A stretch of 37,313 nt of DNA from Bacteroidales bacterium (GCA_024400665.1 JAKSML010000016.1:1-37313), one strand, 5' to 3'; shown: positions 28,126-36,870, numbered from the stretch's first letter. Numbers and translations are program-made. The notes: generated by a model from the letters alone, not told the origin.

Positions 28126-30699
28126 ATGTCAGCCGATATGTTTTTAGATTTTGGTGATAACCGTCAGAAGGAAAACACCCAATACACGCCCGAGGAGATT
28201 ATGAAGTCCTCCATTGAGTACTTCTGTGGCGACGAACTCGCAGCCAACGTATGGATGAACAAGTATGCCCTGCGTAATGACGACAAAATCTATGAACTGA
28301 ACCCCGACATGATGCACCACCGCATCGCCGCAGAGTTTGCCCGCATCGAGCGGAACTACCAGAACCCCATGTCGGAGGAGACCATCTACGGGCTGCTGAA
28401 GGACTTCAAATACATCATCCCTCAGGGCAGCCCCATGACAGGCATAGGCAACGAATTTCAGGTGGTGTCGCTTTCCAACTGCTTTGTGATCGGCAACAAC
28501 GGCAGCAGCGACTCCTACGGCGGCATCATGAAGATTGACCAGGAGCAGGTGCAGCTCATGAAACGCCGCGGCGGCGTAGGCCACGACCTCTCCCATATCC
28601 GCCCCACCGGCTCCCCTGTGAAGAACTGCGCCCTCACCTCCACGGGCATCGTCCCCTTCATGGAACGCTACAGCAACACCACACGCGAAGTGGCCCAGGG
28701 CGGCCGTCGCGGAGCCCTGATGCTCAGCATCAGCATCAAGCACCCCAACGCCGAGGACTTCATCGACGCCAAGCTGGAACAGGGCAAGATCACGGGCGCC
28801 AATGTGTCGGTGAAAATCACTGACGACTTCATGGAGTGCGTCAAATCCGGCAACCCCTTCATCCAGCAGTACCCCATCGATTCCCCCAACCCCACCATGA
28901 CGAAGGAAATCGACGCCCGCGCCCTCTGGAAGAAGATTATCCACAACGCCTGGGCCTCGGCTGAACCCGGCGTGCTGTTCTGGGACACCATCATCCGCGA
29001 AAGCGTGCCCGACTGCTATGCCGACTTCGGCTATCGCACCGTCTCCACCAACCCCTGCGGCGAAATCCCCCTCTGCCCCTACGACAGCTGCCGTCTCATC
29101 GCCATCAACCTATACAGCTATGTGGAGAACCCCTTCACCCCCGAGGCCAGATTTAATTTCGACCTCTTCCGCGACCACGTCATCAAAGGCCAGCGCCTGA
29201 TGGACGACCTCATCGACCTCGAACTCGAAAAGGTGGCCAAGATTCTCAAAAAAATCGCCGCCGACCCCGAGAACGATGACATCAAGCGTGTCGAGAAAGA
29301 GCTCTGGATGCAGATCAAAGACAAATGCATGGAAGGCCGCCGCACCGGCTTCGGCCTCACCGCCGAAGGCGACATGCTGGCCGCCATGGGTCTGCGCTAC
29401 GGCAGCAAAGAGGCCACGGATTTCGCTGTGAAGGTTCAGCGCACCCTCGCCTGCGCCGCCTACCGTTCCTCGGTCACCATGGCCAAGGAGCGCGGAGCCT
29501 TCCCCCTCTACAACGCCAACCGCGAGAAGCTCAACCCCTTCGTCCAGCGCCTCGCCGAAGCCGACCCCGAACTCTACGCCGACATGGTCAAGGTCGGCCG
29601 CCGCAACATCGCCCTCCTCACCATCGCCCCCACAGGCACCGTGAGCATCCTCACTCAGACCACCTCCGGCATCGAACCCGTCTTCCTCGTCTCCTACAAA
29701 CGCCGCAAGAAGATCAACCCCAACGACAAAGACTCCACCAAGCACACCATCATCAAGGACGAGAACGGCGACTACTTCGAGGAATACAACGTCCTTCACC
29801 CCAAGTTCATCGACTGGCTCATGGTAAAGGGCTACACCAAAGAACAAATCGACAAACTCGACGACAAGGCCATCGAGCACCTCGTCAAGGAGTCACCCTA
29901 TTATAAAGCAACCTCCGCAGACATCGACTGGGTAAGCAAAGTCCAGATGCAGGGCGCCATCCAGAAATGGGTGGACCACTCCATCAGCGTCACCGTCAAC
30001 ATCCCCAAGGAGACTTCCGAGGAAATAGTAAGCACAATCTATCAGACCGCATGGGAGTCGGGCTGCAAAGGCTGCACCATCTACCGTGAGGGATCGCGCA
30101 ACGGTGTCTTGGTTTCGAACAAAGAGTCCAAGAACAAATGCGACGAACACTTTGTCGAAAGCAAGGCACCCAAACGTCCCAAGAAGCTCGAAGCCGAAGT
30201 CGTCCGCTTCAAGAACGACCGCGAAGACTGGATTGCCGTCGTCGGCATGTACGAAGGCCGTCCCTACGAGATCTTCACCGGCAAGGCCGAGAGCTTCCCC
30301 GTACCCAAGAACGTGGAAAAAGGCTGGGTCATCCGATGCAAAGAGGCTGGACAAGAACATGCCCGCTACGACTTCCAATACACCGACCAGGACGGCTACC
30401 ATACCACTATGGAAGGCCTCTCTCGTATGTTCAAGAAGGAGTACTGGAACTATGCCAAGCTCATCAGCGGCATCCTCCGCCACGGCATGCCTATCACCAA
30501 CGTGGTTGATCTCATCGGCAAGCTGAACTTCGACGTCGATAGCATCACCACTTGGTCCAACGGCGTCGCCCGTGCCCTTAAACGCTACATCAAAGACGGC
30601 ACAGAAACCGGCGAGGTCTGCCCCGACTGCGGCGCCCCCGTCATCTACTCTGGCGGCTGCAAAAGCTGTCCCAACTGCGGCTGGTCCAAGTGCTCTTAA
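28126..30699 (+). CDS. nrdJ: Adenosylcobalamin-dependent ribonucleotide reductase (class II)
   Basis: NrdJ makes deoxyribonucleotides with a B12-generated thiyl radical, needing no oxygen. The 857-residue protein has redox Cys119 (SLSNCFV), the active-site set Asn309-Pro-Cys311-Gly-Glu313 (NPCGEIPLC) and Cys322, giving the known pattern of radical cysteine plus redox pair. Further marks are APTGTVSILTQTTSGIEPVF and GSRNGVL. The C-terminus (EVCPDCGAPVIYSGGCKSCP and NCGWSKCS) is a zinc-like cysteine tail that can carry reducing equivalents. No ATP-cone is seen, so activity control at an N-terminal cone is unlikely. The ATG follows a normal non-SD leader. It stands alone as an operon with a terminator at 30734-30760. 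Confidence 0.96.
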   Translation: MSADMFLDFGDNRQKENTQYTPEEIMKSSIEYFCGDELAANVWMNKYALRNDDKIYELNPDMMHHRIAAEFARIERNYQNPMSEETIYGLLKDFKYIIPQGSPMTGIGNEFQVVSLSNCFVIGNNGSSDSYGGIMKIDQEQVQLMKRRGGVGHDLSHIRPTGSPVKNCALTSTGIVPFMERYSNTTREVAQGGRRGALMLSISIKHPNAEDFIDAKLEQGKITGANVSVKITDDFMECVKSGNPFIQQYPIDSPNPTMTKEIDARALWKKIIHNAWASAEPGVLFWDTIIRESVPDCYADFGYRTVSTNPCGEIPLCPYDSCRLIAINLYSYVENPFTPEARFNFDLFRDHVIKGQRLMDDLIDLELEKVAKILKKIAADPENDDIKRVEKELWMQIKDKCMEGRRTGFGLTAEGDMLAAMGLRYGSKEATDFAVKVQRTLACAAYRSSVTMAKERGAFPLYNANREKLNPFVQRLAEADPELYADMVKVGRRNIALLTIAPTGTVSILTQTTSGIEPVFLVSYKRRKKINPNDKDSTKHTIIKDENGDYFEEYNVLHPKFIDWLMVKGYTKEQIDKLDDKAIEHLVKESPYYKATSADIDWVSKVQMQGAIQKWVDHSISVTVNIPKETSEEIVSTIYQTAWESGCKGCTIYREGSRNGVLVSNKESKNKCDEHFVESKAPKRPKKLEAEVVRFKNDREDWIAVVGMYEGRPYEIFTGKAESFPVPKNVEKGWVIRCKEAGQEHARYDFQYTDQDGYHTTMEGLSRMFKKEYWNYAKLISGILRHGMPITNVVDLIGKLNFDVDSITTWSNGVARALKRYIKDGTETGEVCPDCGAPVIYSGGCKSCPNCGWSKCS

Positions 30700-30733
30700 T
30701 CGCGCTATTACTTAAAGCATCTGATATCATCAC

Positions 30734-30760
30734 GGGAGGTTCGCCAGAACCTCCCTTTTT
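30734..30760 (+). terminator. Terminator of nrdJ
   Basis: GGGAGGTTC, loop GCCA, GAACCTCCC form a perfect 9-bp stem followed by TTTTT, about 35 bases after the nrdJ stop. Confidence 0.92.
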
Positions 30761-30935
30761 CATCCGCACAAATCAATCACAACCTATACCCATTAATTTC
30801 GGTAACAGCCATCGATTATGCCATTCCGAGACCTTTAAGACAATCCTCACCATTCCCAGAAAGGCAAAACTACCCCATTCGATTCGTTCGACTGGCTTGC
30901 AGATTAATATTTGTCAGTGTAATATAATAGGATAG

Positions 30936-30960
30936 GCAGTCGAAGGATGAGTTCGACTGC
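30936..30960. repeat. Perfect inverted repeat between nrdJ and the membrane protein gene
   Basis: GCAGTCGAA and TTCGACTGC (9 bp) bracket a 7-base loop, and further TTCGACTG copies lie at about 30888 and 30964. It lies just past the stop codon of the minus-strand gene at 30995, so it may act as a terminator of that gene, but no T-run is present. Confidence 0.45.
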
Positions 30961-30994
30961 TTATTCGACTGTGAGAATACAACGTTCTTCTCAG

Positions 30995-31885
30995 CTATTC
31001 TTCGATCTGATTGGCGGATTCTAAAGCCCCAATGGGGAAGATGGGCGTGGCAAGGACGGGGAGTATCATCCATACCTTGCCCTTGAGGGACGTATGTCTA
31101 ACGTCTTTGATGAGAAAGATAGCTACGATAACCAGACCAAGGTCATATATCACAGAGCCAAGCCAACTCATCTCCATCACCTCATACACATTGTTCATCA
31201 AAAGCATGTTATACACTTTCATCCACACAAAAGAGAGAAGCATCTGCGCGGCCATCACCACCCAGTACTTCGTCAGATAATCAGGCGCCTTGCAATCGCT
31301 GCCATAGCGGGCATACAGCAACACCAAAGCCAGCGCCCCCAGGAGGCTTGAGCATAGCATCAGCACGATAAGGCAGACCCATGTGGCCCAATGCCTGCAA
31401 CGCATCTCACGAAGCTGCATAACGGCTAAATAAGCCATCACAACGTTATAGAGATAAGGGAGGTATGCCGCCCAGTCATTTCGGACGAGAAAGGCGCTCC
31501 AAGCATAGGTGCCAGCCACCAGCGGCCATACAAAACACACAGCCAGCGCAACCGAATATATCATAACATACCTTTCCAGCTGGGCAGCATACGGAGCCTC
31601 CCGCTTCTTCAGCCACAGCGGATAAAAGATAGCACCAACGCCCGACGTCACAAATGTGAAAAACAGGAGCAGCCCGCTGTAATGCTTCTCACGGCTCATA
31701 AAGAAAGCCAAAACGGCAGTCATGACAACGGGCATGAACAACCTCAAGGCCAGCCTCACCATATAGAACTGCTGGTCAGACCATGGTGTCACAAGCTCCA
31801 TGAGACAATAAGAGTAGATGTTGAACACCACAAAGGCAATGAGATAAACTATCGACAGAGGAACCGCTAAATTGTTTTGCTTCAT
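30995..31885 (-). CDS. Multi-pass inner membrane protein, function unknown
   Basis: The 296-residue product is very hydrophobic with about eight to nine membrane segments (near residues 8-28, 43-63, 70-90, 106-128, 164-188, 207-228, 243-260, 272-288) joined by short charged loops; it has no catalytic motif that I recognise. I chose MKQNNLAVPL as start (31885) because the longer frame to 32011 would run through the tmRNA. The gene is just downstream of the 3' end of tmRNA (about 15 bases), so it may be co-transcribed or follow the tmRNA processing site. Function is left open. Confidence 0.8.
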   Translation of the reverse strand: MKQNNLAVPLSIVYLIAFVVFNIYSYCLMELVTPWSDQQFYMVRLALRLFMPVVMTAVLAFFMSREKHYSGLLLFFTFVTSGVGAIFYPLWLKKREAPYAAQLERYVMIYSVALAVCFVWPLVAGTYAWSAFLVRNDWAAYLPYLYNVVMAYLAVMQLREMRCRHWATWVCLIVLMLCSSLLGALALVLLYARYGSDCKAPDYLTKYWVVMAAQMLLSFVWMKVYNMLLMNNVYEVMEMSWLGSVIYDLGLVIVAIFLIKDVRHTSLKGKVWMILPVLATPIFPIGALESANQIEE

Positions 31886-31905
31886 ATAAGATAGACTTTC
31901 TGGTG

Positions 31906-32296
31906 TGGAGCTGGAGGGAGTCGAACCCTCGTCCAAACAAGTGACAGATGTGCTTTCTACATGCTTATCCCGTGATTGATTGTCGGGGCTGCTCCGGACG
32001 CGGACACCCAAGGCAGGCCGTAGCTCCTAAAGCTTCATCGGCAGCGCGGAGCGAGCCGCCGACTATCCCGTTCTCATGAGCACCTCCTGGTCACTGACCG
32101 ACGGGCGTGGTCGGTGGGAGATGTCTTGTCCCTGCAACTGTTGCGGGGATTAAGCAAACCTACTATACTTCAGTTATGCAGCAAGAGCGTAGTTATTTTC
32201 GCCAATTATCTTTCTGCATCGGTTTTCAAGGCTGCTGATGCGTGAGCCTGCATGCTTACAAATCCCCCTCCTTGCTGTCAAAACCGGTCAGCCCCG
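31906..32296 (-). ncRNA. ssrA: Transfer-messenger RNA (tmRNA)
   Basis: tmRNA rescues stalled ribosomes and tags the protein for decay. The 5' arm GGGGCTG and the 3' arm CAGCTCC form a perfect 7-bp acceptor (one G-U), the T-arm reads GAGGGTTCGACTCCCTC, and the open frame on the minus strand from 32203 gives GENNYALAA with TAA at 32174-32176. With the conserved charging alanine the tag is AGENNYALAA, typical for Bacteroidota. Length about 391 bases. The encoded 3' end reads ACACCA, two bases longer than a clean ACCA; mature ends are probably trimmed and CCA added. Confidence 0.95.
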
Positions 32297-32326
32297 TTTT
32301 GATACAACGGATTGAGACGTTGTGGT

Positions 32327-32358
32327 AAAAAAAAAGCCCTCAAAAATATGAGAGCTTC
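32327..32358 (-). terminator. Terminator between tRNA-Asp and tmRNA
   Basis: The minus strand forms a 9-bp stem AAGCTCTCA with TGAGGGCTT (one G-U pair) around TATTTT, then a run of about nine T residues. It separates tRNA-Asp from the tmRNA gene. Confidence 0.85.
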
Positions 32359-32367
32359 TTTTTGTTT

Positions 32368-32444
32368 GGCGGTCCGGACGAGACTCGAACTCGCGACCCC
32401 ATGCGTGACAGGCATGTATTCTAACCAAACTGAACTACCGAACC
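32368..32444 (-). tRNA. tRNA-Asp (anticodon GTC)
   Basis: The acceptor arms GGTTCGG and CCGGACC pair over 7 bp with one G-U, the anticodon loop reads CTGTCAC (anticodon GTC), and the T-arm GCGAGTTCGAGTCTCGT is complete. CCA is encoded. Its promoter is at 32499-32529. Confidence 0.95.
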
Positions 32445-32498
32445 GTACATTGTGCATCTGATTTTCAAAGGACTCTCTTTATCTCTCAAATGCGGGTG

Positions 32499-32529
32499 CA
32501 AAAGTACGACATTTTTTTGAATCTACCAA
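32499..32529 (-). promoter_or_regulatory. Promoter of tRNA-Asp
   Basis: Minus strand TTG (32527-32529), 20 bases, then TACTTTTG (32499-32506). The following GCACCCGC and a GAGAGA further on are the same as at the tRNA-Glu promoter. Confidence 0.75.
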
Positions 32530-32896
32530 ATAAAATTGCATATTTTTTGAAAACAAACTTATATGTCATTATAATACAGCATATTGAAAATGCAATTTTT
32601 TTCATCACACGGAAGGAAAAAGGCCAAAAAATGGTCTATCTCAAAGCATTTTTCACAAATTTGAAGCATTTTCGCACACAAAAGCAAAGCACATTACACA
32701 CAACTATATGAATAACAATAAAATACACAGCATATAACAAAACAGAAAATCTCGCACAAACGTCTTATACCACACATAATCAAACAATTACACACACTGA
32801 CACCAAACCTGTAATCCCGCAGCAATATGGCAGCGTACCTACGGCAGCCGACGCATAGCGGTCCACATTCCTCGGAGAGCACGCACGGGCACAAAC
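32530..32896. other. AT-rich spacer between tRNA-Asp promoter and rpsT
   Basis: I see no gene in this 370-base interval. Two short frames exist on either strand (about 72 codons) without family sequence. Confidence 0.5.
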
Positions 32897-32900
32897 AAAA

Positions 32901-32928
32901 AAGCCGACGCATTAGGGTGCATCGGCTT
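32901..32928 (-). terminator. Terminator of rpsT
   Basis: AAGCCGATGCA and TGCGTCGGCTT on the minus strand make an 11-bp stem with one G-U, then T6. The pair is a mismatch on the other strand, showing that the minus strand is the transcript. Confidence 0.9.
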
Positions 32929-32952
32929 TTTGTATTCTGTGGAATCCTTAGA

Positions 32953-33204
32953 TTACATAGCGTTGACCTGCTTCATGAGCTTGCTCTTCAGGTTAGAAGC
33001 CTTGTTCTTGTGGATAACGGAACGTTTAGCCAGTTTGTCAATGATGGAAACCATCTTAGGCAGTCTTTCAGTGGCGGTGTTCTTGTCTTCCAAAGCGCGG
33101 AAATCACGCAGAGCGTTGCGCATAGTCTTGGCGTAGTAACGATTCTCGACTCTTCTTTTATCGTTTGAACGGATTCTTTTTTTTGCTGACTTGTGGTGTG
33201 CCAT
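32953..33204 (-). CDS. rpsT: 30S ribosomal protein S20
   Basis: S20 binds the bottom of the small subunit early in assembly. The 83-residue protein is basic and helical, starts MAHHKSAKKRIRSNDKRR, and contains VSIIDKLAKRSVIHKNKA, the family signature. It stands downstream of tRNA-Glu by 26 bases and has its own terminator, so both may share a transcript. No separate promoter was seen in the gap. Confidence 0.97.
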   Translation of the reverse strand: MAHHKSAKKRIRSNDKRRVENRYYAKTMRNALRDFRALEDKNTATERLPKMVSIIDKLAKRSVIHKNKASNLKSKLMKQVNAM

Positions 33205-33230
33205 AATTATTATTAATACTTTTTTAGTTG

Positions 33231-33305
33231 TAGTCCGAGCGGGATTCGAACCCGCGATTTTAAGAATGAAAATCTTACGTCCTGGGCCAGCTAGACGATC
33301 GGACC
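33231..33305 (-). tRNA. tRNA-Glu (anticodon TTC)
   Basis: The acceptor arms GGTCCGA and TCGGACT pair over 7 bp, the anticodon loop TTTTCAT reads TTC, and the T-arm CGCGGGTTCGAATCCCGC is complete. CCA is not encoded and must be added. The promoter is at 33344-33373. Confidence 0.95.
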
Positions 33306-33343
33306 ATCAAAATTTGCTATCGTTTGTCTCTCGAAAGCGGGTG

Positions 33344-33373
33344 CAAAATTACTAACTTTTTTTGAATTGACAA
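33344..33373 (-). promoter_or_regulatory. Promoter of tRNA-Glu (and probably rpsT)
   Basis: Minus strand TTG (33371-33373), 19 bases, TAATTTTG (33344-33351), followed by CACCCGC and the segment GAGAGA. It closely resembles the tRNA-Asp promoter and would read through tRNA-Glu into rpsT. Confidence 0.8.
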
Positions 33374-33411
33374 AATATTTTTTTCAATTTTTTTTTACAG
33401 CCACTTCCCGA

Positions 33412-34086
33412 TTAGTCCGTATCTGCCTGAAATCTAAAGCCTAAACGCTTTCCTGTGACCAATGATTTTTTATCTGCATCCGACCTCATTTCACCCACCG
33501 AGACCAGCTTAACTTCGTCGTATGGAGGGGTCAAAAGATCAAAATTGGTGGTATATTCGATAGCCGACTCTACTATACTTTGCACTGACTCGCTGGTAAT
33601 CAGCGAAGTACCGAAGTTATTGTACAGCATTCCAAGCTCTTTCTTACCCTCGATAAAGTAGTGTTTTTCGTTGTTAACAAACACTCTTCCAATCATATAG
33701 CCAAAGTCTTGGTCACGCTGGTAGATGAATGAGTCTGCCAGGAAGTTATAGATGCGGATAACACCGCAATAAGAGCGGCGGCTGTCCTCGCGGATATAGG
33801 GCGATTTCATCACCTGATGGTCGCGCGAGAACTCGAACACGTTGGTGTGCATGATGAACACGAGCACATCGCCCGCAAACTTCACCTCAAACTCGAAGTC
33901 GCCGTGGTCGGTGAACTCGAAGCGCACCTCGCGTCCCTCCTCCTTGGCCTTTTTCTGAAACTCCCCTATCAGCTCGCGCGTGATGGTGCGAAACTGTTCG
34001 AAAGCCTCCTTGGTGGAGCGGAAGACCTGCTGTTTGAGGTCGCTTTTATCGAAAACTAAGTTCTTTAACGAATCTTTCAGTTCCAT
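33412..34086 (-). CDS. Conserved Bacteroidales protein, function unknown
   Basis: The 224-residue protein starts MELKDSLKNLVFDKSDLKQ; I prefer it to an ATG eight codons upstream because the -7 box (TATCTTTG at 34108-34115 on the minus strand) leaves the longer start with no leader. It is acidic and soluble with no signal or membrane segment. Phrases such as TKEAFEQFRTITRELIGEFQ and IRIYNFLADSFIYQRDQDFGY are striking, but I do not recognise a named family. No catalytic set is visible. It is a single-gene unit between tRNA-Glu and the transporter gene. Confidence 0.75.
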   Translation of the reverse strand: MELKDSLKNLVFDKSDLKQQVFRSTKEAFEQFRTITRELIGEFQKKAKEEGREVRFEFTDHGDFEFEVKFAGDVLVFIMHTNVFEFSRDHQVMKSPYIREDSRRSYCGVIRIYNFLADSFIYQRDQDFGYMIGRVFVNNEKHYFIEGKKELGMLYNNFGTSLITSESVQSIVESAIEYTTNFDLLTPPYDEVKLVSVGEMRSDADKKSLVTGKRLGFRFQADTD

Positions 34087-34107
34087 GATTTCTATTTTTT
34101 GAAAATG

Positions 34108-34115
34108 CAAAGATA
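34108..34115 (-). promoter_or_regulatory. -7 box of the conserved unknown gene
   Basis: The minus strand reads TATCTTTG 22 bases before the ATG at 34086. A TTG at the standard distance is not clear. Confidence 0.45.
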
Positions 34116-34195
34116 CAAAAAAAATATGGATTGGAAGACTTTTTTCAAAAAAAATCTCACTCCGCAGCCTCTCTCAGCGACGGGAACAGCCTCAG

Positions 34196-34231
34196 CGAAG
34201 CTCCGCCTTATCTCCGCCATAGCTCCGCTTC
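34196..34231. repeat. 11-bp repeat family, third locus
   Basis: The plus strand reads GAAGCTCCGCCTTA, TCTCCGCCATAGCTCCGC, the same 11-bp units as at 1821-1863. It lies a few bases past the stop of the transporter gene. An inverted GGAGGCGTCACGCCTCC lies at about 34238. Confidence 0.65.
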
Positions 34232-34244
34232 TGGGGCGGAGGCG

Positions 34245-34907
34245 TCACGCCTCCATCCTGCGTCTGAGGCGGCCTATGAGCAGGTATGCCATAGGGGTCG
34301 AAGCACAGGCCTCGATGGCCATCTTCACCCCAATCTGAATGAGGATCATGGTGAGAAGGTCGTGTGCTGGCACCACGCCCGCGAAGGCCACGAGGACGAA
34401 GATCACAGTGTCGAGCACAAAGCCGAAGAGCGAGGAGCCTATCGTGCGAAGCCACAGATGGCGTCCCTGGGTGCGCCTCTTAATCTTGTCGAAACTCCAG
34501 GCGTTCATCAGCTCGCCCACCAAGAAGGCAGCCAGCGAGGCCCCCATGATGCGGGGCACGAAGGTGAAGACCTGCGCATAGGCCTGGGCCGTGGCCTCTG
34601 TGCCTTCGGGATAAGGCAGCAGCGTGCCCACCCAGGCAAAGAGGGTGAAGAGCACCTGACATAAGAATGTGAGAAAGACAACCTTGCGCGTGGTCTTGAA
34701 GCCCCACAGCTCGGTGAAGACGTCGCCCAGCATATAGGTGATGGGGAAGACGATGGTGCCGGCGTCAAAGATGGTGATGCCGCCGACGCTGATGAGCTTC
34801 ACGGCCATCACATTGGCGGTGAGATAGAAAGTGACCATCAAGATGGTCATCACGACAAATGTGGCTAACTGTCGGTTTTTTAAAGGGTTTTCCGTAACCT
34901 TGTCCAT
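34245..34907 (-). CDS. yhhQ: Queuosine precursor transporter, YhhQ (VUT) family
   Basis: This 220-residue membrane protein has about six segments and the YhhQ/DUF165 pattern: YLTANVMAVKLISVGG, FDAGTIVFPITYMLGDVFTE (trimmed here to VFPITYMLGDVFTE), VGELMNAWSFDKIK and the SSLFGFVLDTVIFVLVAF segment. Known members import queuosine precursors (preQ0 or preQ1) for tRNA modification; which precursor is used here cannot be told. No PreQ1 riboswitch was seen in the short leader. It is transcribed toward the repeat locus, with -7 box TATCTTTG at 34932-34939, and diverges from the dipeptidase gene. Confidence 0.85.
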   Translation of the reverse strand: MDKVTENPLKNRQLATFVVMTILMVTFYLTANVMAVKLISVGGITIFDAGTIVFPITYMLGDVFTELWGFKTTRKVVFLTFLCQVLFTLFAWVGTLLPYPEGTEATAQAYAQVFTFVPRIMGASLAAFLVGELMNAWSFDKIKRRTQGRHLWLRTIGSSLFGFVLDTVIFVLVAFAGVVPAHDLLTMILIQIGVKMAIEACASTPMAYLLIGRLRRRMEA

Positions 34908-34931
34908 AATTCTATGCGTTTAAAACAGCTG

Positions 34932-34939
34932 CAAAGATA
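34932..34939 (-). promoter_or_regulatory. -7 box of yhhQ
   Basis: The minus strand reads TATCTTTG 25 bases before the ATG at 34907. The leader is too short for a riboswitch. Confidence 0.5.
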
Positions 34940-35018
34940 CGATTTTTTTTCGGCATAGAAGAAATATACAATAAAAATACTGCTTGTCCGTTACTCCATA
35001 TTAATAATACATTATAAT

Positions 35019-36725
35019 ATGAAGAAATCTACACTCATCACCGCTCTCCTGGCCTTCGTCTGCCTGCTCACGCCCAGCAGCGAGGCCTGCACCAATTTCC
35101 TTTTCACGAAAGGCAGCACCACCGACGGCAGCACCATGATCACCTATGCCGCCGACAGCCACACCCGCTACGGACAGCTCCGCCACAGCCCCGCCTCCGA
35201 CCACCAGCCGGGCGAGATGCTCGACATCTACGACTACGGCAGCCTCAAATACCTCCTCTCCATCCCCCAGCCCGCACACACCTACAACGTCGTGGGCTTC
35301 ATCAACGAACATCAGCTGGCCATCGGCGAGACCACCTGGGGCGGCCGCGCCGAGCTGGAGCACGGCAACAAGACCGGCATCGACTACGGCAACCTCATCT
35401 ACGTCACCCTCATGCGTGCCAAGAACTGCCGCGAGGCCATCAAGGTGATGGACGAGCTCACCCGCACCTACGGCTACTGCAACGGCGGCGAGAGCTTCTC
35501 TCTCTGCGACCCCAACGAGGTCTGGATCTACGAAATCATCGACAAGGGCGACGAGCAGGGCGCCGTATGGGTGGCACGCCGCGTGCCCGACGGCTACGTC
35601 TGCGGCCATGCCAACCAGGCACGCATCACCCAGTTCCCCCAGCAGGTGGGCAAGTTCAAGAAAGCACGCGGCAAAGGGCTCCACAAAGTCCTCACCAGCG
35701 ACCACCTCGACTACCTCGATGAGCCCGAAGTAGAGTGCGTCTATTCCGCCGACGTCGTCTCCTTTGCCCGCAAGCAGGGCTGGTTCGCCGGCAAAGATGC
35801 CGACTTCAGCTTCGCCGACACCTACAACCCCCTCACCTTCAGCGGCGCCAGAGCCTGCGACGCCCGCGTGTATGCCATGTTCAACCGCGTGGCCCCCGAC
35901 ATGAAGCGCTATGAGGCCTACGCCATGGGCGACCTCACAGCCGAGCGTCTCCCCCTCTGGGTGTTGCCCGACCACAAAATCAGCAACCTCGAAGTGATGA
36001 GCCTCATGCGCGACCACTTCGAAGGCACCCCCATGGACATGACGCAGGATGTGGGCGCAGGCCCCTTCCATTGCCCCTACCGCTGGCGTCCCATGGACTT
36101 CGAGGTCGATGGCAAGAAGTACGTCCACGAACGCGCCACCTCCACCCAGCAGACAGGCTTCAGCTTCGTGGCACAGTGCCGCAACTGGATGCCCGACAAG
36201 GTCGGCGGCATCATCTGGTTTGGCGTTGACGACACCTACAGCACCTGCTACTGCCCCATGTTCTGCGGCATCACCGAGATACCCCTCTGCTTCCGCGAGG
36301 GCAACGGCTCCATGAGCCAGTACTCCGAGACCTCCGCCTTCTGGCTCTTCAACCGCGTGAGCAACTTCTGCTACCTCCGCTACGACGTGATGATCAAAGA
36401 TGTGCAGAAAGTACAGTCCCTCCTCGAAAAGAACTGGAGCGACAAGCTCTCACGCTTCACCATCAACAACGCCACCGACGTGCAGACCGTCAGCATCATC
36501 AACAGCGTCTGCGGCGCCATGGCCGACGAGATGATGAACAGCTGGAAAGAGCTCGACATCCTCCTCCTCACCAAATACATCGACGGCAACATCAAGCAGG
36601 AAGAGAACGGCCGCATCCTCACCACCGAGACCGGCGTGGTGAAGTACCCCAGCCAGCCCAAATACCCCGACTGGTTCTACCGCGCCATCGTCGAAGACCA
36701 CGGCGACATCCTCCAAGTGAAATAG
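35019..36725 (+). CDS. Secreted C69-family dipeptidase
   Basis: The 568-residue protein has a signal peptide of about 23 residues (MKKSTLITALLAFVCLL, SSEA) and then CTNFLFTKGSTTDGS, where Cys24 is the N-terminal nucleophile exposed by cleavage. This start and the later blocks (TTWGGRAEL, NGGESFSLCDPNEVWIYEI, GHANQARI, PYRWRPMDFEVDG) are the C69 (dipeptidase A) pattern; length fits. It would cut dipeptides in the periplasm or outside, feeding an amino-acid fermenter. The gene stands alone, diverging from yhhQ, with a terminator at 36770-36802. I saw no good -7 box in front. Confidence 0.9.
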   Translation: MKKSTLITALLAFVCLLTPSSEACTNFLFTKGSTTDGSTMITYAADSHTRYGQLRHSPASDHQPGEMLDIYDYGSLKYLLSIPQPAHTYNVVGFINEHQLAIGETTWGGRAELEHGNKTGIDYGNLIYVTLMRAKNCREAIKVMDELTRTYGYCNGGESFSLCDPNEVWIYEIIDKGDEQGAVWVARRVPDGYVCGHANQARITQFPQQVGKFKKARGKGLHKVLTSDHLDYLDEPEVECVYSADVVSFARKQGWFAGKDADFSFADTYNPLTFSGARACDARVYAMFNRVAPDMKRYEAYAMGDLTAERLPLWVLPDHKISNLEVMSLMRDHFEGTPMDMTQDVGAGPFHCPYRWRPMDFEVDGKKYVHERATSTQQTGFSFVAQCRNWMPDKVGGIIWFGVDDTYSTCYCPMFCGITEIPLCFREGNGSMSQYSETSAFWLFNRVSNFCYLRYDVMIKDVQKVQSLLEKNWSDKLSRFTINNATDVQTVSIINSVCGAMADEMMNSWKELDILLLTKYIDGNIKQEENGRILTTETGVVKYPSQPKYPDWFYRAIVEDHGDILQVK

Positions 36726-36769
36726 ACCTCCCAACGGGGCATCTTGAGCCCCCTTTGCAACACAACCCC

Positions 36770-36806
36770 AAGAGGGGAGCAGCCACCACCTGCCCCCCTC
36801 TTTCTA
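36770..36806 (+). terminator. Terminator of the dipeptidase gene
   Basis: AAGAGGGG and CCCCTCTT (36770-36777 and 36795-36802) pair, extended by GCA with TGC across one mismatch, followed by TTCTA. It is 45 bases after the stop. Confidence 0.75.
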
Positions 36807-36870
36807 TATAACCACCAATAGCAAAGATGTGTAGTATGACTTGTAACTTATTGGTGTATATAATGTTGTG

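Noticed and set aside
31886..32011. Upstream extension of the membrane protein by 42 codons
   Set aside because: It would translate the tmRNA 3' region.
35001..36128. 375-codon open frame antisense to the C69 dipeptidase
   Set aside because: Val/Ala/Gly/Glu-rich complement without motifs; the plus-strand dipeptidase has signal peptide and catalytic Cys.
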